64,000 nt of DNA from JAGDMJ01 sp963809695. Lineage in GTDB: Bacteria; Bacteroidota; Ignavibacteria; UBA10030; UBA6906. The position numbers and the translations under genes were made by a program. Below, piece after piece: positions 18,162 to 28,519 of this stretch. The stretch spans positions 1 through 64,000 of the forward strand of contig CAWEKI010000010.1 in assembly GCA_963809695.1 (NCBI GenBank), given 5' to 3'. The notes under the pieces were generated by a model, which was not told the origin of the DNA, made no database searches, and saw only the letters and a program-made list of their open reading frames with translations. Every line of letters starts with the position of its first letter. The first letter of the stretch is position 1.

Positions 18162-19991
18162 ATGTGGCGGATACGTGGTTTCAGCTTTCTGATGCTCTGC
18201 ATGTCAGAATGCCTGACTGCTCAGACAAAAACAGTTGCCACTCGGGACTCCAGTACAAACATAGTTCAGGATGTGAAAGACTATTCAAAAAAGGACAATT
18301 TCTTCTCAAGGCTCGTAAAGACAATTCTGGTAGAAGATGATGAACAACAACCGGGAAGCACACACCCAGGTGCTGATGGGAAACTAATGCAGACATTCTC
18401 GGGAAAAGTCATTAGGAAAATCAATATTGAGATTCTTGACGTGTTTGGGGCATCGGTAGATAATCCAAAAGACACTGTCCGCAGTTGGCTGCAGAATGGG
18501 GGGAATTCTCTTCATATAGGAACAAAAGAATGGCTTATCACAAACAAGCTGTTGTTTTCTCAAGGGGAGATCTTAGTTCCATTTGACATAAAGGAAAGTG
18601 AAAGAATAATAAGACAAAGTCCTTATGTCTACGATGTCCGGATTATTCCTCAGAAGATCGAGAACAATCCGGACAGCGTTGATATCATGATATATGTTCA
18701 AGATATCTGGAGCATTTATGGAGGCGTAACATACAGTCCTGGCAACAAAACCGGGCGTACGTGGTTAAGTGATATAAACTTCCTGGGTTTCGGCAATGAA
18801 CTCAAGGGCGGATTCAAGGTAGACCAGGAGCTTACACACGGCTGGGACTGGGATGGCGGATATTACGTCAACAACATTGGAAACACTTTTGTTGCAGGAA
18901 ATGTATTCTATTCATCAGTACCTGACCGCCAACAGTATGGTATTATGATCGGCAGGGATTTTATCTCGCAGGTCATAACATGGGGAGGAGGCATATCGCA
19001 GCTCTGGCAAAATACCAGATATCCGGGCATACGGGATACCTTAGGGCTCGTCGAAACTGCCAGAGACAATCAGCAGGATTACTGGCTGGGGTATGCGTTT
19101 GACGTACGACCGTTTGATCCATCGACAGCATATCAGAACAGATTCAATATTGCAGGAAGAGTCACAAGAACTGTCTACAGCGAGAAGCCTGCTTCTGATC
19201 CGCTGAATTTGTTCCAGGATAATACCTTCTATCTGGGGCGAGTTGGATTTTCCTATAGAGAGTACTATCAGGACCGTTATGTGTTTGGTCTTGGGAGAAC
19301 AGAGGATATTCCGCTGATAGCTATGATTGAGTTGCTCTTTGGCTTAGAGCAGGGGGCAAGGTCCAGCAGACCCTATTACGGGTTGAAGACTGGCTATAGC
19401 TTCCACAATAATCATCTGGGCTATTTATATGGGGGTTTTCAGACTGGAGCATTCCGGAGCCACGAAAAATGGTTGAACCGGACATCCATTCTGGAGCTGC
19501 TGTATTTCTCACATCTTTATGCTGTCGGGAAATATAAGTGGAGGCATTACATCGGGAGCAGGTATTCATACAGTTATGACCCATCCAGGCCGCAGGATGT
19601 CCTGAACATAAATGGTCAAGGGGGACTCAGGGGCTTTTCAGACGGCTACCTAAGAGGAAATAAGAAACTGGTACTCAATTATGAGGCCGATGTTTTCGTC
19701 CCGCTGAAATTTCTAGGCTTTCAACTGGCTGTAATTGTTTTCGCCGACCTTGGCCTTATTTCTTCAATCAATAGTTCATTGATTGAGAGCAGACTCTACC
19801 AAGGATATGGCTTCGGTTTCAGGATAAGAAATGAACATCTTATTTTTCCCCAGTTCCAGTTCATGTTCGGCTTTTATCCCAACACACCACAGGCAAATGG
19901 AGAGCACTTCAACATGTTTCAGCAGAATTCGATATTTTACCGGTTCAATCAGTTCCAGTTTTCCATCCCATCAGTTGTTTCAGTAGAATGA
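18162..19991 (+). CDS. BamA/TamA-family outer-membrane protein
   Basis: A 609-residue protein with signal peptide MWRIRGFSFLMLCMSECLTA. Residues about 80-220 contain POTRA-like segments (IRKINIEILDVFG, SPYVYDVRIIPQ, VDIMIYVQDIWS), followed by a long beta-barrel with alternating aromatic strands and a C-terminal Omp85-like half (RGFSDGYLRGNKKLVLNYE, FQLAVIVFADLG). ATG 18162 is preferred over 18099 because the signal peptide starts there. Only one or two POTRAs are present, fewer than in BamA, so this is a paralogue for some transport or assembly role, not the essential BamA. Confidence 0.8.
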   Translation: MWRIRGFSFLMLCMSECLTAQTKTVATRDSSTNIVQDVKDYSKKDNFFSRLVKTILVEDDEQQPGSTHPGADGKLMQTFSGKVIRKINIEILDVFGASVDNPKDTVRSWLQNGGNSLHIGTKEWLITNKLLFSQGEILVPFDIKESERIIRQSPYVYDVRIIPQKIENNPDSVDIMIYVQDIWSIYGGVTYSPGNKTGRTWLSDINFLGFGNELKGGFKVDQELTHGWDWDGGYYVNNIGNTFVAGNVFYSSVPDRQQYGIMIGRDFISQVITWGGGISQLWQNTRYPGIRDTLGLVETARDNQQDYWLGYAFDVRPFDPSTAYQNRFNIAGRVTRTVYSEKPASDPLNLFQDNTFYLGRVGFSYREYYQDRYVFGLGRTEDIPLIAMIELLFGLEQGARSSRPYYGLKTGYSFHNNHLGYLYGGFQTGAFRSHEKWLNRTSILELLYFSHLYAVGKYKWRHYIGSRYSYSYDPSRPQDVLNINGQGGLRGFSDGYLRGNKKLVLNYEADVFVPLKFLGFQLAVIVFADLGLISSINSSLIESRLYQGYGFGFRIRNEHLIFPQFQFMFGFYPNTPQANGEHFNMFQQNSIFYRFNQFQFSIPSVVSVE

Positions 19992-20091
19992 ATCTGGGAT
20001 CGGAAGACCTGACGCCCCGCCGTCGGAAATCAATGATTCTGTCGGCGGCGCATATCAACCGGGAATACACTTTAGCGTGAAAGGTAGCCGT

Positions 20092-20277
20092 ATGGAAGAA
20101 GAGAACAAACCCGCACAACCCGTCATGAGCGAATATCAGGGGAAACCCGTGCTCCGCATTCCCACGGTCGACGCTCCCAATCCGGACATCTCCTGGCACT
20201 GGGTCTCCTTTGGGAAGAACAAGGCAAAGGCGATTGTGAAGCATTTTGAAGCGATCAAGAAGTTTGCGGAGGAGTGA
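20092..20277 (+). CDS. Small conserved-looking hypothetical protein, 61 aa
   Basis: A 61-residue acidic/basic mixed protein with YQGKPVLRIPT and a helical end FGKNKAKAIVKHFEAIKKFA. ATG 20092 has AAAGG nearby; a GTG at 20077 is an alternative. Codon use looks coding and no other frame is better. I recall similar short proteins in FCB genomes but no function. It ends before a strong hairpin at 20423. Confidence 0.6.
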   Translation: MEEENKPAQPVMSEYQGKPVLRIPTVDAPNPDISWHWVSFGKNKAKAIVKHFEAIKKFAEE

Positions 20278-20422
20278 TGGGAGCATGGAATGCCGTCACA
20301 GGGGGCCTGCAGAGCCTCGGGAATAGTCCTCCGGGGCTTTTGCCCTTGTTCGGGGTAGGGTGCATGTTTCCTTCCCCGCCTTTGACGGAAATCTGTGGCG
20401 GGATCGAACGAGGCTTCGAAAC

Positions 20423-20455
20423 AGAAGTGCCGCATCGGCATGATGCGGCACTTCT
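20423..20455. terminator. Perfect 14-bp hairpin between convergent genes
   Basis: AGAAGTGCCGCATC (20423-20436), loop GGCAT, and its exact complement (20442-20455). It lies between the small plus-strand gene and the end of katG, suiting a bidirectional terminator, though it lacks a long T-run on either side. Confidence 0.6.
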
Positions 20456-20488
20456 GGATGCTGTTCATGGATGATGACCGTGCAACGC

Positions 20489-22684
20489 TCATTTGAGGTC
20501 GAAGCGGTCAAGGTTCATCACTTTGTTCCAAGCCGCGACGAAGTCACGCACGAACTTCTCTTTCGCGTCGTCCTGTGCATAGACCTCGGCGAGTGCGCGC
20601 AACTGAGAGTTTGAGCCGAACACAAGATCCACCCGGGTGCCTGTCCACTTGGGTACGCCGGTCTTGCGGTCGCGCCCTTCAAATGTATCCGCGGCATCGG
20701 ACGTTGGTTTCCACACGGTGCTCATCTCGATCAGGTTGACAAAGAAGTCGTTGGAGAGTGTACTGACCCGCTTCGTAAACACACCGTGTTTCGACTGACC
20801 CACGTTCGCACCCAGCACACGCAGGCCACCGATGAGCACGGTCATCTCTGGCGCGCTCAACGTCAGGAGCTGTGCCTTGTCCACCAGCATTGCCTCGGGC
20901 GACACGGTGAAGGTCGTCTTCTGGTAGTTGCGGAAACCGTCGGCCTCGGGCTCCAGCACGGCGAACGATTCCACGTCGGTCTGCTCTTGCGAGGCGTCGG
21001 TGCGACCAGGTGTGAAGGGAACCACCACTTTGTGACCGGCTTTCTTCGCAGCCTTCTCGACGCCCGCGCAACCTGCCAGAACAATCAGGTCAGCCAGCGA
21101 GACCTTCTTTCTGCGAGACTTCGCTTTATTGAACGCGCTTTGGATCTTCTCCAGAGTTTTGAGCACCTTCGCCAGCTGGGCAGGCTGATTGACTTCCCAG
21201 TCCTTCTGTGGCGACAAACGAATGCGCGCACCGTTTGCGCCCCCGCGTTTGTCCGAACCACGGAAGGTGGAAGCTGAAGCCCACGCGGTGGAAACAAGTT
21301 CCGATACCGACAACCCGGATGCCAGGACCTTGGCCTTGAGATCGGCGATGTCCTTTGCGTTGATCAAGGGGTGATCGACAGCCGGGAGCGGGTCTTGCCA
21401 GATCAGGTCTTCGGTAGGAACTTCAGGGCCGAGGTATCGGACTTTCGGTCCCATATCGCGATGGGTCAGCTTGAACCAGGCGCGGGCGAAGCCGTCGGCG
21501 AACGCACGCGGATCCGTCTGGAATCGGCGCGAGATAGGTTCGTAGATCGGATCGAAGCGCAGCGACAGGTCGGCCGTGGTCATCATTGGCCGATGCTTCT
21601 TCGAAGGGTCGTGTGCGTCAGGGATCATGTGCTCTTCCTTGACATCCTTGGCCATCCATTGCCAGGCGCCGGCCGGGCTTTTTACAAGCTCCCACTCGTA
21701 CCCAAATAGCATATCGAAGTAACCGTTGTCCCATGTTGTCGGGTTGGGTTTCCATGCCCCTTCGATACCACTGGTGGTAGTGTGCACGCCCTTGCCGTTG
21801 CCGAATCGGTTGATCCAGCCCAGACCTTGCTCTTCGATGGGGGCAGCTTCCGGTTCCGGACCTACCAGCGCCGGATCGCCCGCGCCGTGCGCCTTGCCGA
21901 AGGTGTGTCCACCCGCGACGAGCGCAACAGTCTCTTCGTCGTTCATCGCCATGCGAGCGAAGGTTTCGCGCACATCGCGGCCCGAGGCCACAGGATCGGG
22001 GTTGCCGTTCGGACCTTCAGGGTTCACATAGATCAGCCCCATCTGCACTGCGGCCAGGGGGTTCTCAAGCTCGCGGTCACCGCTGTAACGCTTGTCGCCC
22101 AGCCAGGTATTTTCGCCGCCCCAGTAGATGTCCTCTTCTGGCTGCCAGATGTCCACGCGGCCGCCACCGAAACCGAATGTCTTGAAGCCCATTGACTCCA
22201 GCGCGCAATTGCCGGCCAGGATCATGAGATCGGCCCAGGAGATCTTGTTCCCGTATTTCTGTTTGATGGGCCAGAGCAGGCGGCGCGCCTTGTCGAGGTT
22301 GCCGTTGTCGGGCCAGCTGTTGACCGGCGCGAAACGCTGGTTGCCGGTGCCACCGCCACCGCGGCCGTCAGCAGTGCGGTAGGTGCCGGCACTGTGCCAG
22401 GCCATACGAATGAACAGTCCGCCGTAATGGCCCCAGTCGGCAGGCCACCACTCCTGCGAGTCGGTCATGAGCGCGTACAGGTCCTTCTTCAGGGCAGCCA
22501 GATTGAGCTTCTTGAATTCTTGAGCGTACTTGAAGTCGTGGCCCATCGGATTGGAGGCCGGCGCGTGCTGGTGAAGGAGGCCCAGGTTCAGCTGGTTGGG
22601 CCACCAATCGCGATTCGATGTGCCTCTGCCGGCAGAGGTTCTCCCGGAGTGTCCCGTTACGGGGCACTTGCTTTCCTCATTCAT
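20489..22684 (-). CDS. katG: Catalase-peroxidase KatG
   Basis: A 731-residue bifunctional heme enzyme that removes hydrogen peroxide by catalase and peroxidase reactions in the cytoplasm. The N-terminal domain has the distal triad RMAWHSAGTYR (Arg93, Trp96, His97) and proximal-helix block VALVAGGHTFGKAHG. The Tyr of GLIYVNPEG and a downstream Met would complete the Met-Tyr-Trp adduct needed for catalase activity. The second, heme-free domain follows (GLSVSELVSTAWASASTFRG), so it is full length for the family. The start has an AAGGAGAA ribosome site. It is divergent from the efflux operon, with 240 bp between them. Confidence 0.97.
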   Translation of the reverse strand: MNEESKCPVTGHSGRTSAGRGTSNRDWWPNQLNLGLLHQHAPASNPMGHDFKYAQEFKKLNLAALKKDLYALMTDSQEWWPADWGHYGGLFIRMAWHSAGTYRTADGRGGGGTGNQRFAPVNSWPDNGNLDKARRLLWPIKQKYGNKISWADLMILAGNCALESMGFKTFGFGGGRVDIWQPEEDIYWGGENTWLGDKRYSGDRELENPLAAVQMGLIYVNPEGPNGNPDPVASGRDVRETFARMAMNDEETVALVAGGHTFGKAHGAGDPALVGPEPEAAPIEEQGLGWINRFGNGKGVHTTTSGIEGAWKPNPTTWDNGYFDMLFGYEWELVKSPAGAWQWMAKDVKEEHMIPDAHDPSKKHRPMMTTADLSLRFDPIYEPISRRFQTDPRAFADGFARAWFKLTHRDMGPKVRYLGPEVPTEDLIWQDPLPAVDHPLINAKDIADLKAKVLASGLSVSELVSTAWASASTFRGSDKRGGANGARIRLSPQKDWEVNQPAQLAKVLKTLEKIQSAFNKAKSRRKKVSLADLIVLAGCAGVEKAAKKAGHKVVVPFTPGRTDASQEQTDVESFAVLEPEADGFRNYQKTTFTVSPEAMLVDKAQLLTLSAPEMTVLIGGLRVLGANVGQSKHGVFTKRVSTLSNDFFVNLIEMSTVWKPTSDAADTFEGRDRKTGVPKWTGTRVDLVFGSNSQLRALAEVYAQDDAKEKFVRDFVAAWNKVMNLDRFDLK

Positions 22685-22924
22685 GATGGTTCTCCTTTGA
22701 GTTGGGGGATTGAATACTACTCCATAATGTACAAGCGTATAACACTCATCGTCTTGCCTGGTGTTCCGCCGATTATGCTCCCTCCGTCCTCTTCTGGCAA
22801 AGCGCAGAGTTGCTTGTCGATCTCTTTCACTTCAGTCGTCTTTTTCGTATATTTAAGGTTGGCTTCTATTGGACGGGGTCTTGATCACCCGCGAAACCGG
22901 AAAACATTGTTCAGGAGAAAGTCC

Positions 22925-24244
22925 ATGAGGTTTTTGGCCATCATCTCTCTATCGGTATCCAGCATCATCGCTGCCTCTGCGCAGGAGCGGATGCCACTAA
23001 CAGTGGACGATGCCGTCCGCATCGCCCTGGAGAACAGTCCAATGCTCCATGCATCTCTGATGAAGACCGAGGCTGCACAGGGCAAGGCGAGCGAGACGAG
23101 GGCCGTCAGGCTTCCCTCGGTGAAGCTCTCGGGCGGATATACCCGCCTGAACCCGATCACCCCATTCGAGTTCACGTTGCCGGGATCGGGGCAGTCCTTT
23201 GTCATCTCACCGTCCATCGTCGACAACTACACACTCAAAGCCTCGCTGGCCCAGCCCCTGTTCACCGGATTCCGGCTGCAAGGTTCCGAAAATCTCGCGG
23301 AGTTCAACGCCGAGGCGACTCATCAGGACTATGGCAAAGACAGGGCCGACCTGATCTTCAACACGAAAAGCGCATACTGGGGGGTGCTCCGGGCGATCGA
23401 GGTAAAGAAGTCGATCGACACGTCCGTCGCTCAGGTCCAGGCACATGTCACGGACGCCGAGAATTTGCTGGAGCAGGGTCTGGCAACGACCAATGACGTC
23501 CTGAAGCTCCGCGTCCAGTTATCGAACGCCGAGCTGCTCCAGATCCAGGCTGGGAACGGCATACGCATCGGCATCGTTGCCCTCAACAACCTGATGAACA
23601 TCCCGCTCGAAACGGTCATTCAGCCGGTCTCCAGTCTGGAAACCGTCGAGCACGACACCACGGCACATTCGGTGCTGATCGCCACGGCACTCGCCCAGCG
23701 TCCGGAGGTCAAGGGAATGGAACTCCGGGTCAGGGCGAGCGAAGCGGGCGTGACGGTTGCCAAGTCGGGCTGGTATCCGCAGATCTCGCTTTTCGCGGAT
23801 TACGTCACGGCGAAGCCGAATGCGCGCATTGTCCCGGCGGTCGAGCTTTTCCGCGACACCTGGGATGTTGGCGTCAATTTCTCGCTGGATGTCTGGAACT
23901 GGCTTACCACGTCGTACCAGACGTCTCAGGCCACCGCCCAGTTGGCCCAGACGCAGGATATGCTCTCCACGCTCAAGAACGGTGTGGCACTTGAGGTCAC
24001 CCAGGCCTACCTCGACCTTCACGAAGCCCATGACCGCATCGGCGTCGCGCTCACGGCCGTTCAGCAGGCGGAAGAGAACTACCGGACGTCGTACGAAAAA
24101 TACAGAGAGGGACTGCTTCTCACTTCTGACCTGCTCGACGCCAACTCCGATCTGCTGAGAGCCAGGGTCAGCCATACGCAGGCACTTGTCGACTACGAGA
24201 TCGGACTGGCCAGGCTCGAAAGATCCATAGGAAAGGCACAATGA
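22925..24244 (+). CDS. TolC-family outer-membrane efflux protein
   Basis: A 439-residue protein with signal peptide (AIISLSVSSIIAASAQ) and two TolC/OEP repeats of long amphipathic helices and short barrel strands (LPSVKLSGGYTRLNP; QISLFADYVTAKPN; LLTSDLLDANSDLLRARV). It would form the outer-membrane exit duct of the RND pump encoded next. ATG 22925 has AGGAGAA five bases upstream and gives a proper signal peptide. The stop overlaps the next start (ATGA). Confidence 0.92.
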   Translation: MRFLAIISLSVSSIIAASAQERMPLTVDDAVRIALENSPMLHASLMKTEAAQGKASETRAVRLPSVKLSGGYTRLNPITPFEFTLPGSGQSFVISPSIVDNYTLKASLAQPLFTGFRLQGSENLAEFNAEATHQDYGKDRADLIFNTKSAYWGVLRAIEVKKSIDTSVAQVQAHVTDAENLLEQGLATTNDVLKLRVQLSNAELLQIQAGNGIRIGIVALNNLMNIPLETVIQPVSSLETVEHDTTAHSVLIATALAQRPEVKGMELRVRASEAGVTVAKSGWYPQISLFADYVTAKPNARIVPAVELFRDTWDVGVNFSLDVWNWLTTSYQTSQATAQLAQTQDMLSTLKNGVALEVTQAYLDLHEAHDRIGVALTAVQQAEENYRTSYEKYREGLLLTSDLLDANSDLLRARVSHTQALVDYEIGLARLERSIGKAQ

Positions 24245-25305
24245 CTAAGCTGCGCATCACCATGATTGCGGTCGTCGTCCTGGGGGGGATCATCGCTATT
24301 CTCCTCTTCAACAGAAACAGGCACGCCGCAGAGGTCGGTTCACCGATGCTGAAGGATGTGCCGGTCACCGTCGCCACGGTCACCAGGCAACAGGTATTGG
24401 AAAACCTCTCGCTCGTCGGAACGATCACCGCGAACAACGACGTAAACGTCGTTTCCGAAACCCAGGGACGCGTCACCGCCGTACGGGCAAAGGTGGGGGA
24501 TTTCGTCAACGCCCGGACCGTTCTGGTCCAGGTGGATGACGAGCTCAAGCAGGCCGCGCTTACGGCGGCGGAAGTGAACTACGAGAAAGCCAAACGGGAC
24601 TACGAGCGATATCAGGCGCTCCTGAAGAAGAACACCATTACGGTTGCACAACTCGACGCATCAAGGCTCGCATTCAAGAGCGCGGAGTCGCAGTACATCG
24701 TCGCACGCCGACAGTTCACCGATACGCGGATCACCACCCCCATCACCGGGTACGTAACCGCACGGCCGGTGGACATCGGGACGATGGTGCAGCCGGGGAT
24801 GTCCATCGCGAACGTCGTCGACATCACGACGCTGAAAGTGCGGCTGAATGTCGCGGAACGCGACGTGTTCAAACTCAAGGAGGGTGACCGGGTCGAAGTG
24901 ACCACCGAGGTCTACCCCGGGGTTCGATTTGACGGGAAGATCCGGAGCATCGCCTCGAAGGGAGACGAAGCGCACACCTACCCGGTCGAGGTGGTCCTCC
25001 AGAACAGCACGCAGCACCCGCTCAAAGCGGGGATGTTCGGGCGGGTCGCGTTCACCTCCGCCAACGCGGAAAAGTCTCTGACAATCCCGCGTGATGCGCT
25101 TGTCGGGAGCATCAAGGAGCCGGAGGTTTTTGTCGTCGACGGCACCAGGGCCCGGCTCCGCTCGATCGTGGTCGGAGATATCAGCGGCGAGATGCTCAGC
25201 GTGACCGCAGGCCTCCGTGAGGGAGAGCGGGTTGTCGTCAACGGACAGAACAACCTGCAGGACAGCACCAGCGTCAGCATCATCGCCGAAGGGACCCCGC
25301 GATGA
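24241..25305 (+). CDS. RND efflux periplasmic adaptor subunit (HlyD/MFP family)
   Basis: A 354-residue membrane-fusion protein: N-terminal anchor (ITMIAVVVLGGIIAILLF), lipoyl-like halves (QGRVTAVRAKVGDFVNA and ITTPITGYVTARPVDIG), an alpha-hairpin between them, a beta-barrel, and a C-terminal proximal domain (LREGERVVVNGQNNL). It bridges the TolC-like duct and the inner-membrane pump. It overlaps the genes on both sides by four bases, which suggests coupled translation. Substrate is not evident. Confidence 0.93.
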   Translation: MTKLRITMIAVVVLGGIIAILLFNRNRHAAEVGSPMLKDVPVTVATVTRQQVLENLSLVGTITANNDVNVVSETQGRVTAVRAKVGDFVNARTVLVQVDDELKQAALTAAEVNYEKAKRDYERYQALLKKNTITVAQLDASRLAFKSAESQYIVARRQFTDTRITTPITGYVTARPVDIGTMVQPGMSIANVVDITTLKVRLNVAERDVFKLKEGDRVEVTTEVYPGVRFDGKIRSIASKGDEAHTYPVEVVLQNSTQHPLKAGMFGRVAFTSANAEKSLTIPRDALVGSIKEPEVFVVDGTRARLRSIVVGDISGEMLSVTAGLREGERVVVNGQNNLQDSTSVSIIAEGTPR

Positions 25306-28300
25306 CTCTCACCGAACTCTCGATCAAGCGTCCTTCGCTGGTGGTCGTCCTGTTCGCCGCGTTGACCGTGCTGGGGGTGTACGGGTATTTTCAGCTGAAC
25401 TACGAGCTTCTGCCCAGGTTTACCACGCCGGTCATCACGATCACCACCCCCTATCCCGGTGCGTCGCCGCAGGAGGTGGAGACGAACGTCACGAAGCCGA
25501 TCGAAGACGCCGTGTACGGCCTGGACAACATCTCCTCCGTCCGATCGACCTCGCGCGAAGGGGTGTCCGTGGTCACCGTGGAGCTCCAACAGTCGGCCAA
25601 CGTGGACTTTTCGCTCCAGGACGCCCAGCGGAAAGTGAACCAGATCGTGTCGACGCTGCCACGGGACGTCAGGGCGCCGATCATCTCCAAGATCGCGCTG
25701 GACGAAATCCCGATCCTGCGCATGGGTGTCACCAGCTCGATGCAGTCCCGGGAGTTCTACCAGTTCCTGAAGGATCATGTCCAGCCGCGCATCTCGCAGC
25801 TCGCCGGCGTCGGCCAGGTGACGCTTCTGGGAGGCGATCAGAGAGAGATCCGCGTCAACCTGGACGCCCAGAAGGTGCGCTCGTACGGACTGTCGATCTC
25901 CAGAATCACCCAGTCGGTGAAGAACGCAAACCTGGACTTCCCCACCGGCAATCTGAAGGGGGGGGACCAGCAGTTCGTGGTGCGGGTCGCAGGCAAATTC
26001 GCGTCCGTCGACGACCTCCGGAACCTCGTAGTGGCCGCGACCAAAACAGGCAGCGAGATCCGGCTTGGCGACGTCGCCGAGGTTGTCGACGGCCGGCGGG
26101 ACCTCGTGACCACGAGCAGGATCAACGGCAAGACCTCCGTCGGCATCCTGGTGCAGAAACAATCCGACGCGAACGCCGTCGAGGTGAGCAAACTCGTCCG
26201 GGCCGAAGTCAAGAAAATCGAGGCCGACAACAGGGAGATCGATCTCCGCGTCGACATCGCGCAGGACGGCTCCACCTTCACCATCGATGCGGCGGACGCG
26301 GTGAAACACGACCTTGTCCTTGCGATCGTGCTCGTGGCCGCAGTGATGTTCCTGTTCCTGCACAGCGTCAGGAACTCCCTCATCGTCATGGTCGCAATTC
26401 CAGCGTCGCTGGTCTCCACATTCCTTGTCATGTGGGTTCTGGGGTTCAGTCTCAACCTCATGACGCTGCTCGCCCTGTCGCTGGTTATCGGGATCCTGGT
26501 GGACGACTCGATCGTGGTGCTGGAGAACATCTACCACCATCTGGAAAAGGGGGAGGAACAGCGTTCCGCAGCGTTGACCGGCCGGAACGAGATCGGCTTC
26601 GCGGCTCTTTCCATCACTCTCGTGGACGTCGTGGTGTTCGTCCCCCTGTCGGCCACCTCGGGGTTGATCGGGAACATCATGCGTCAGTTCGCGCTCGTGG
26701 TCGTGGCATCAACGCTGATGAGCCTGTTCGTCTCCTTCACGGTAACCCCCGCCCTCGCCTCGAGGTTCTCGCGGCTCGAACGGATGACCGGCGGCACCTT
26801 CATGGGCCGGTTTGCCCTCTGGTTCGAGGAGCAATTCAAGGGGCTCACCGCACACTACCTGAGGCTGCTGCGCTGGACCTTCGGACACCGCCGGACGGTG
26901 TTTCTCCTGACGCTCGCGGCCTTCATCGGCGCGCTCTCGCTACCCCCGCTGGGCTTCATCGGCAACGAGTTCATCACGCAATCCGACCGGGGCGAGTTCA
27001 CTGTCACGCTGGAACTCCCCCCTGGGTCCACGGTGGAGAACACGAACTTCATCACCCAGCGTGTGGAGCGGATGATTGCGGGTATCCCCGAGGTGGCCAA
27101 GGTCTTCACGAACGTCGGAGTCTCCAGCGAGGGATTCCTCGGACAGACCTCCAGCAACAACTCCGAGCTTAACGTGACACTGGTCCCGCAAGGACGGCGT
27201 GCGCGCTCCACCGATGCGGTGGGACAAGTGATCAAGGAGTACGCGCAGATGATCCCCGGTGCCAAGGTGCGTGTCAACCCTATCGGTATCTTCGGGACGG
27301 CCAACCAGACCCCCATCCAGATCGTGGTCAACGGCACGGACATGGACGCAATCCGCCGCTCTGCCAGATCGGTGGCCGCGACGCTCGGACAGATCCCGGG
27401 AACAGCAGACATCCGACTTTCTGCGGAGGAAGGGAAGCCCGAGACCCGCGTGGAAATCGACCGGGAGAAGATGGCCGCACTGGGTTTGACGATCAACGAC
27501 GTCGGGTCGACCCTTCGGGTGGCCCTGACCGGCGATGACGACTCGAAGTACCGCGACGGGCAGAACGAGTATGACATCCGGATCGCGCTGGACGAGTTTG
27601 ATCGCACAACGGTGGAGGATCTTGCCAGCCTGACGTTCGTGAACCCCAGGGGAGAGCAGATCGAGCTGAAGCAGTTCGCGAACATCTTCCAGTCCACCGG
27701 GCCGACGGCGCTCCAACGGCAGGACCGGAACTCGTCCATCACGGTGTTCGCACAGGTGCTCGGCAGGCCGAGCGGATCGATCGTCCAGGATTTCCGGAAG
27801 GCGATAGACGGAAAGCTGGAGAAGGAAACATCGCTCACTTACCTGGGGGATGAAAAGAACAGGGCGGAAGGGTTCGGGAGTCTTGGACTTGCGCTGATAG
27901 CCGCGGTGTTGTTCGTGTACATGATCATGGTCGCGCTGTACGATTCCTACGTGTATCCGTTCGTGGTTTTGTTCTCCATCCCGGTGGCCATGGTTGGCGC
28001 ATTCCTGGCGTTGGCCCTCACAATGAAATCCCTCAGCATCTTTTCCATCCTCGGGATCATCATGCTGGTCGGCCTCGTGGCCAAGAATGCCATTCTGCTG
28101 GTGGACCGGGCGAACGATATGCGGACACGGGGACTTGGGCCGCAGGAAGCTCTCCTGGAAGCCGGGCAGAGCCGGATCAGGCCGATCTTCATGACCACGC
28201 TGGCCATGGTGATCGGGATGTTGCCCATTGCGCTTGCGGGAGGCGCCGGCTCCGAGTGGAAAAGCGGTCTGGCCTGGGCACTGATCGGCGGCTTGACCAG

Positions 28301-28463
28301 TTCCATGTTCCTAACGCTGCTGCTCGTGCCGGTGGTGTACACGAAGGTGGACGAGTTGAAGGTCAGTATTCCTGCGCTTTTCAAGGGCCCGTCCGCTCTG
28401 CTTCGGAAACTGCTACAGGGATGGAGAGCCAAAGGGTCGTCACCCGCGGGCGCTGTGGACTAG
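25302..28463 (+). CDS. RND efflux transporter permease (AcrB/HAE1 family)
   Basis: A 1053-residue inner-membrane proton-driven pump, full length for the family. The first helix region IKRPSLVVVLFAALTVLG and the two large periplasmic loops are present. The central membrane block has SLVIGILVDDSIVVLENIYH, containing the Asp pair used in proton relay; the second half repeats the plan (IIMLVGLVAKNAILLVDRAND). Several features (short loops, VLENIYHHLEKGE) fit the multidrug-type family common in Bacteroidota. It is the last gene of the tripartite operon. Confidence 0.95.
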   Translation: MTLTELSIKRPSLVVVLFAALTVLGVYGYFQLNYELLPRFTTPVITITTPYPGASPQEVETNVTKPIEDAVYGLDNISSVRSTSREGVSVVTVELQQSANVDFSLQDAQRKVNQIVSTLPRDVRAPIISKIALDEIPILRMGVTSSMQSREFYQFLKDHVQPRISQLAGVGQVTLLGGDQREIRVNLDAQKVRSYGLSISRITQSVKNANLDFPTGNLKGGDQQFVVRVAGKFASVDDLRNLVVAATKTGSEIRLGDVAEVVDGRRDLVTTSRINGKTSVGILVQKQSDANAVEVSKLVRAEVKKIEADNREIDLRVDIAQDGSTFTIDAADAVKHDLVLAIVLVAAVMFLFLHSVRNSLIVMVAIPASLVSTFLVMWVLGFSLNLMTLLALSLVIGILVDDSIVVLENIYHHLEKGEEQRSAALTGRNEIGFAALSITLVDVVVFVPLSATSGLIGNIMRQFALVVVASTLMSLFVSFTVTPALASRFSRLERMTGGTFMGRFALWFEEQFKGLTAHYLRLLRWTFGHRRTVFLLTLAAFIGALSLPPLGFIGNEFITQSDRGEFTVTLELPPGSTVENTNFITQRVERMIAGIPEVAKVFTNVGVSSEGFLGQTSSNNSELNVTLVPQGRRARSTDAVGQVIKEYAQMIPGAKVRVNPIGIFGTANQTPIQIVVNGTDMDAIRRSARSVAATLGQIPGTADIRLSAEEGKPETRVEIDREKMAALGLTINDVGSTLRVALTGDDDSKYRDGQNEYDIRIALDEFDRTTVEDLASLTFVNPRGEQIELKQFANIFQSTGPTALQRQDRNSSITVFAQVLGRPSGSIVQDFRKAIDGKLEKETSLTYLGDEKNRAEGFGSLGLALIAAVLFVYMIMVALYDSYVYPFVVLFSIPVAMVGAFLALALTMKSLSIFSILGIIMLVGLVAKNAILLVDRANDMRTRGLGPQEALLEAGQSRIRPIFMTTLAMVIGMLPIALAGGAGSEWKSGLAWALIGGLTSSMFLTLLLVPVVYTKVDELKVSIPALFKGPSALLRKLLQGWRAKGSSPAGAVD

Positions 28464-28519
28464 CACCTCCGCACTCGCGGGGCGAATGAGTCTTCGGCGC
28501 TTCAGGCCTTCCTTGCATT

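Noticed and set aside
24978..26540. Long minus-strand frame of about 520 codons opposite the adaptor and RND genes
   Set aside because: It lies opposite strong coding sequence, is very rich in His/Asp/Arg and has no family motif. A GC-driven shadow.
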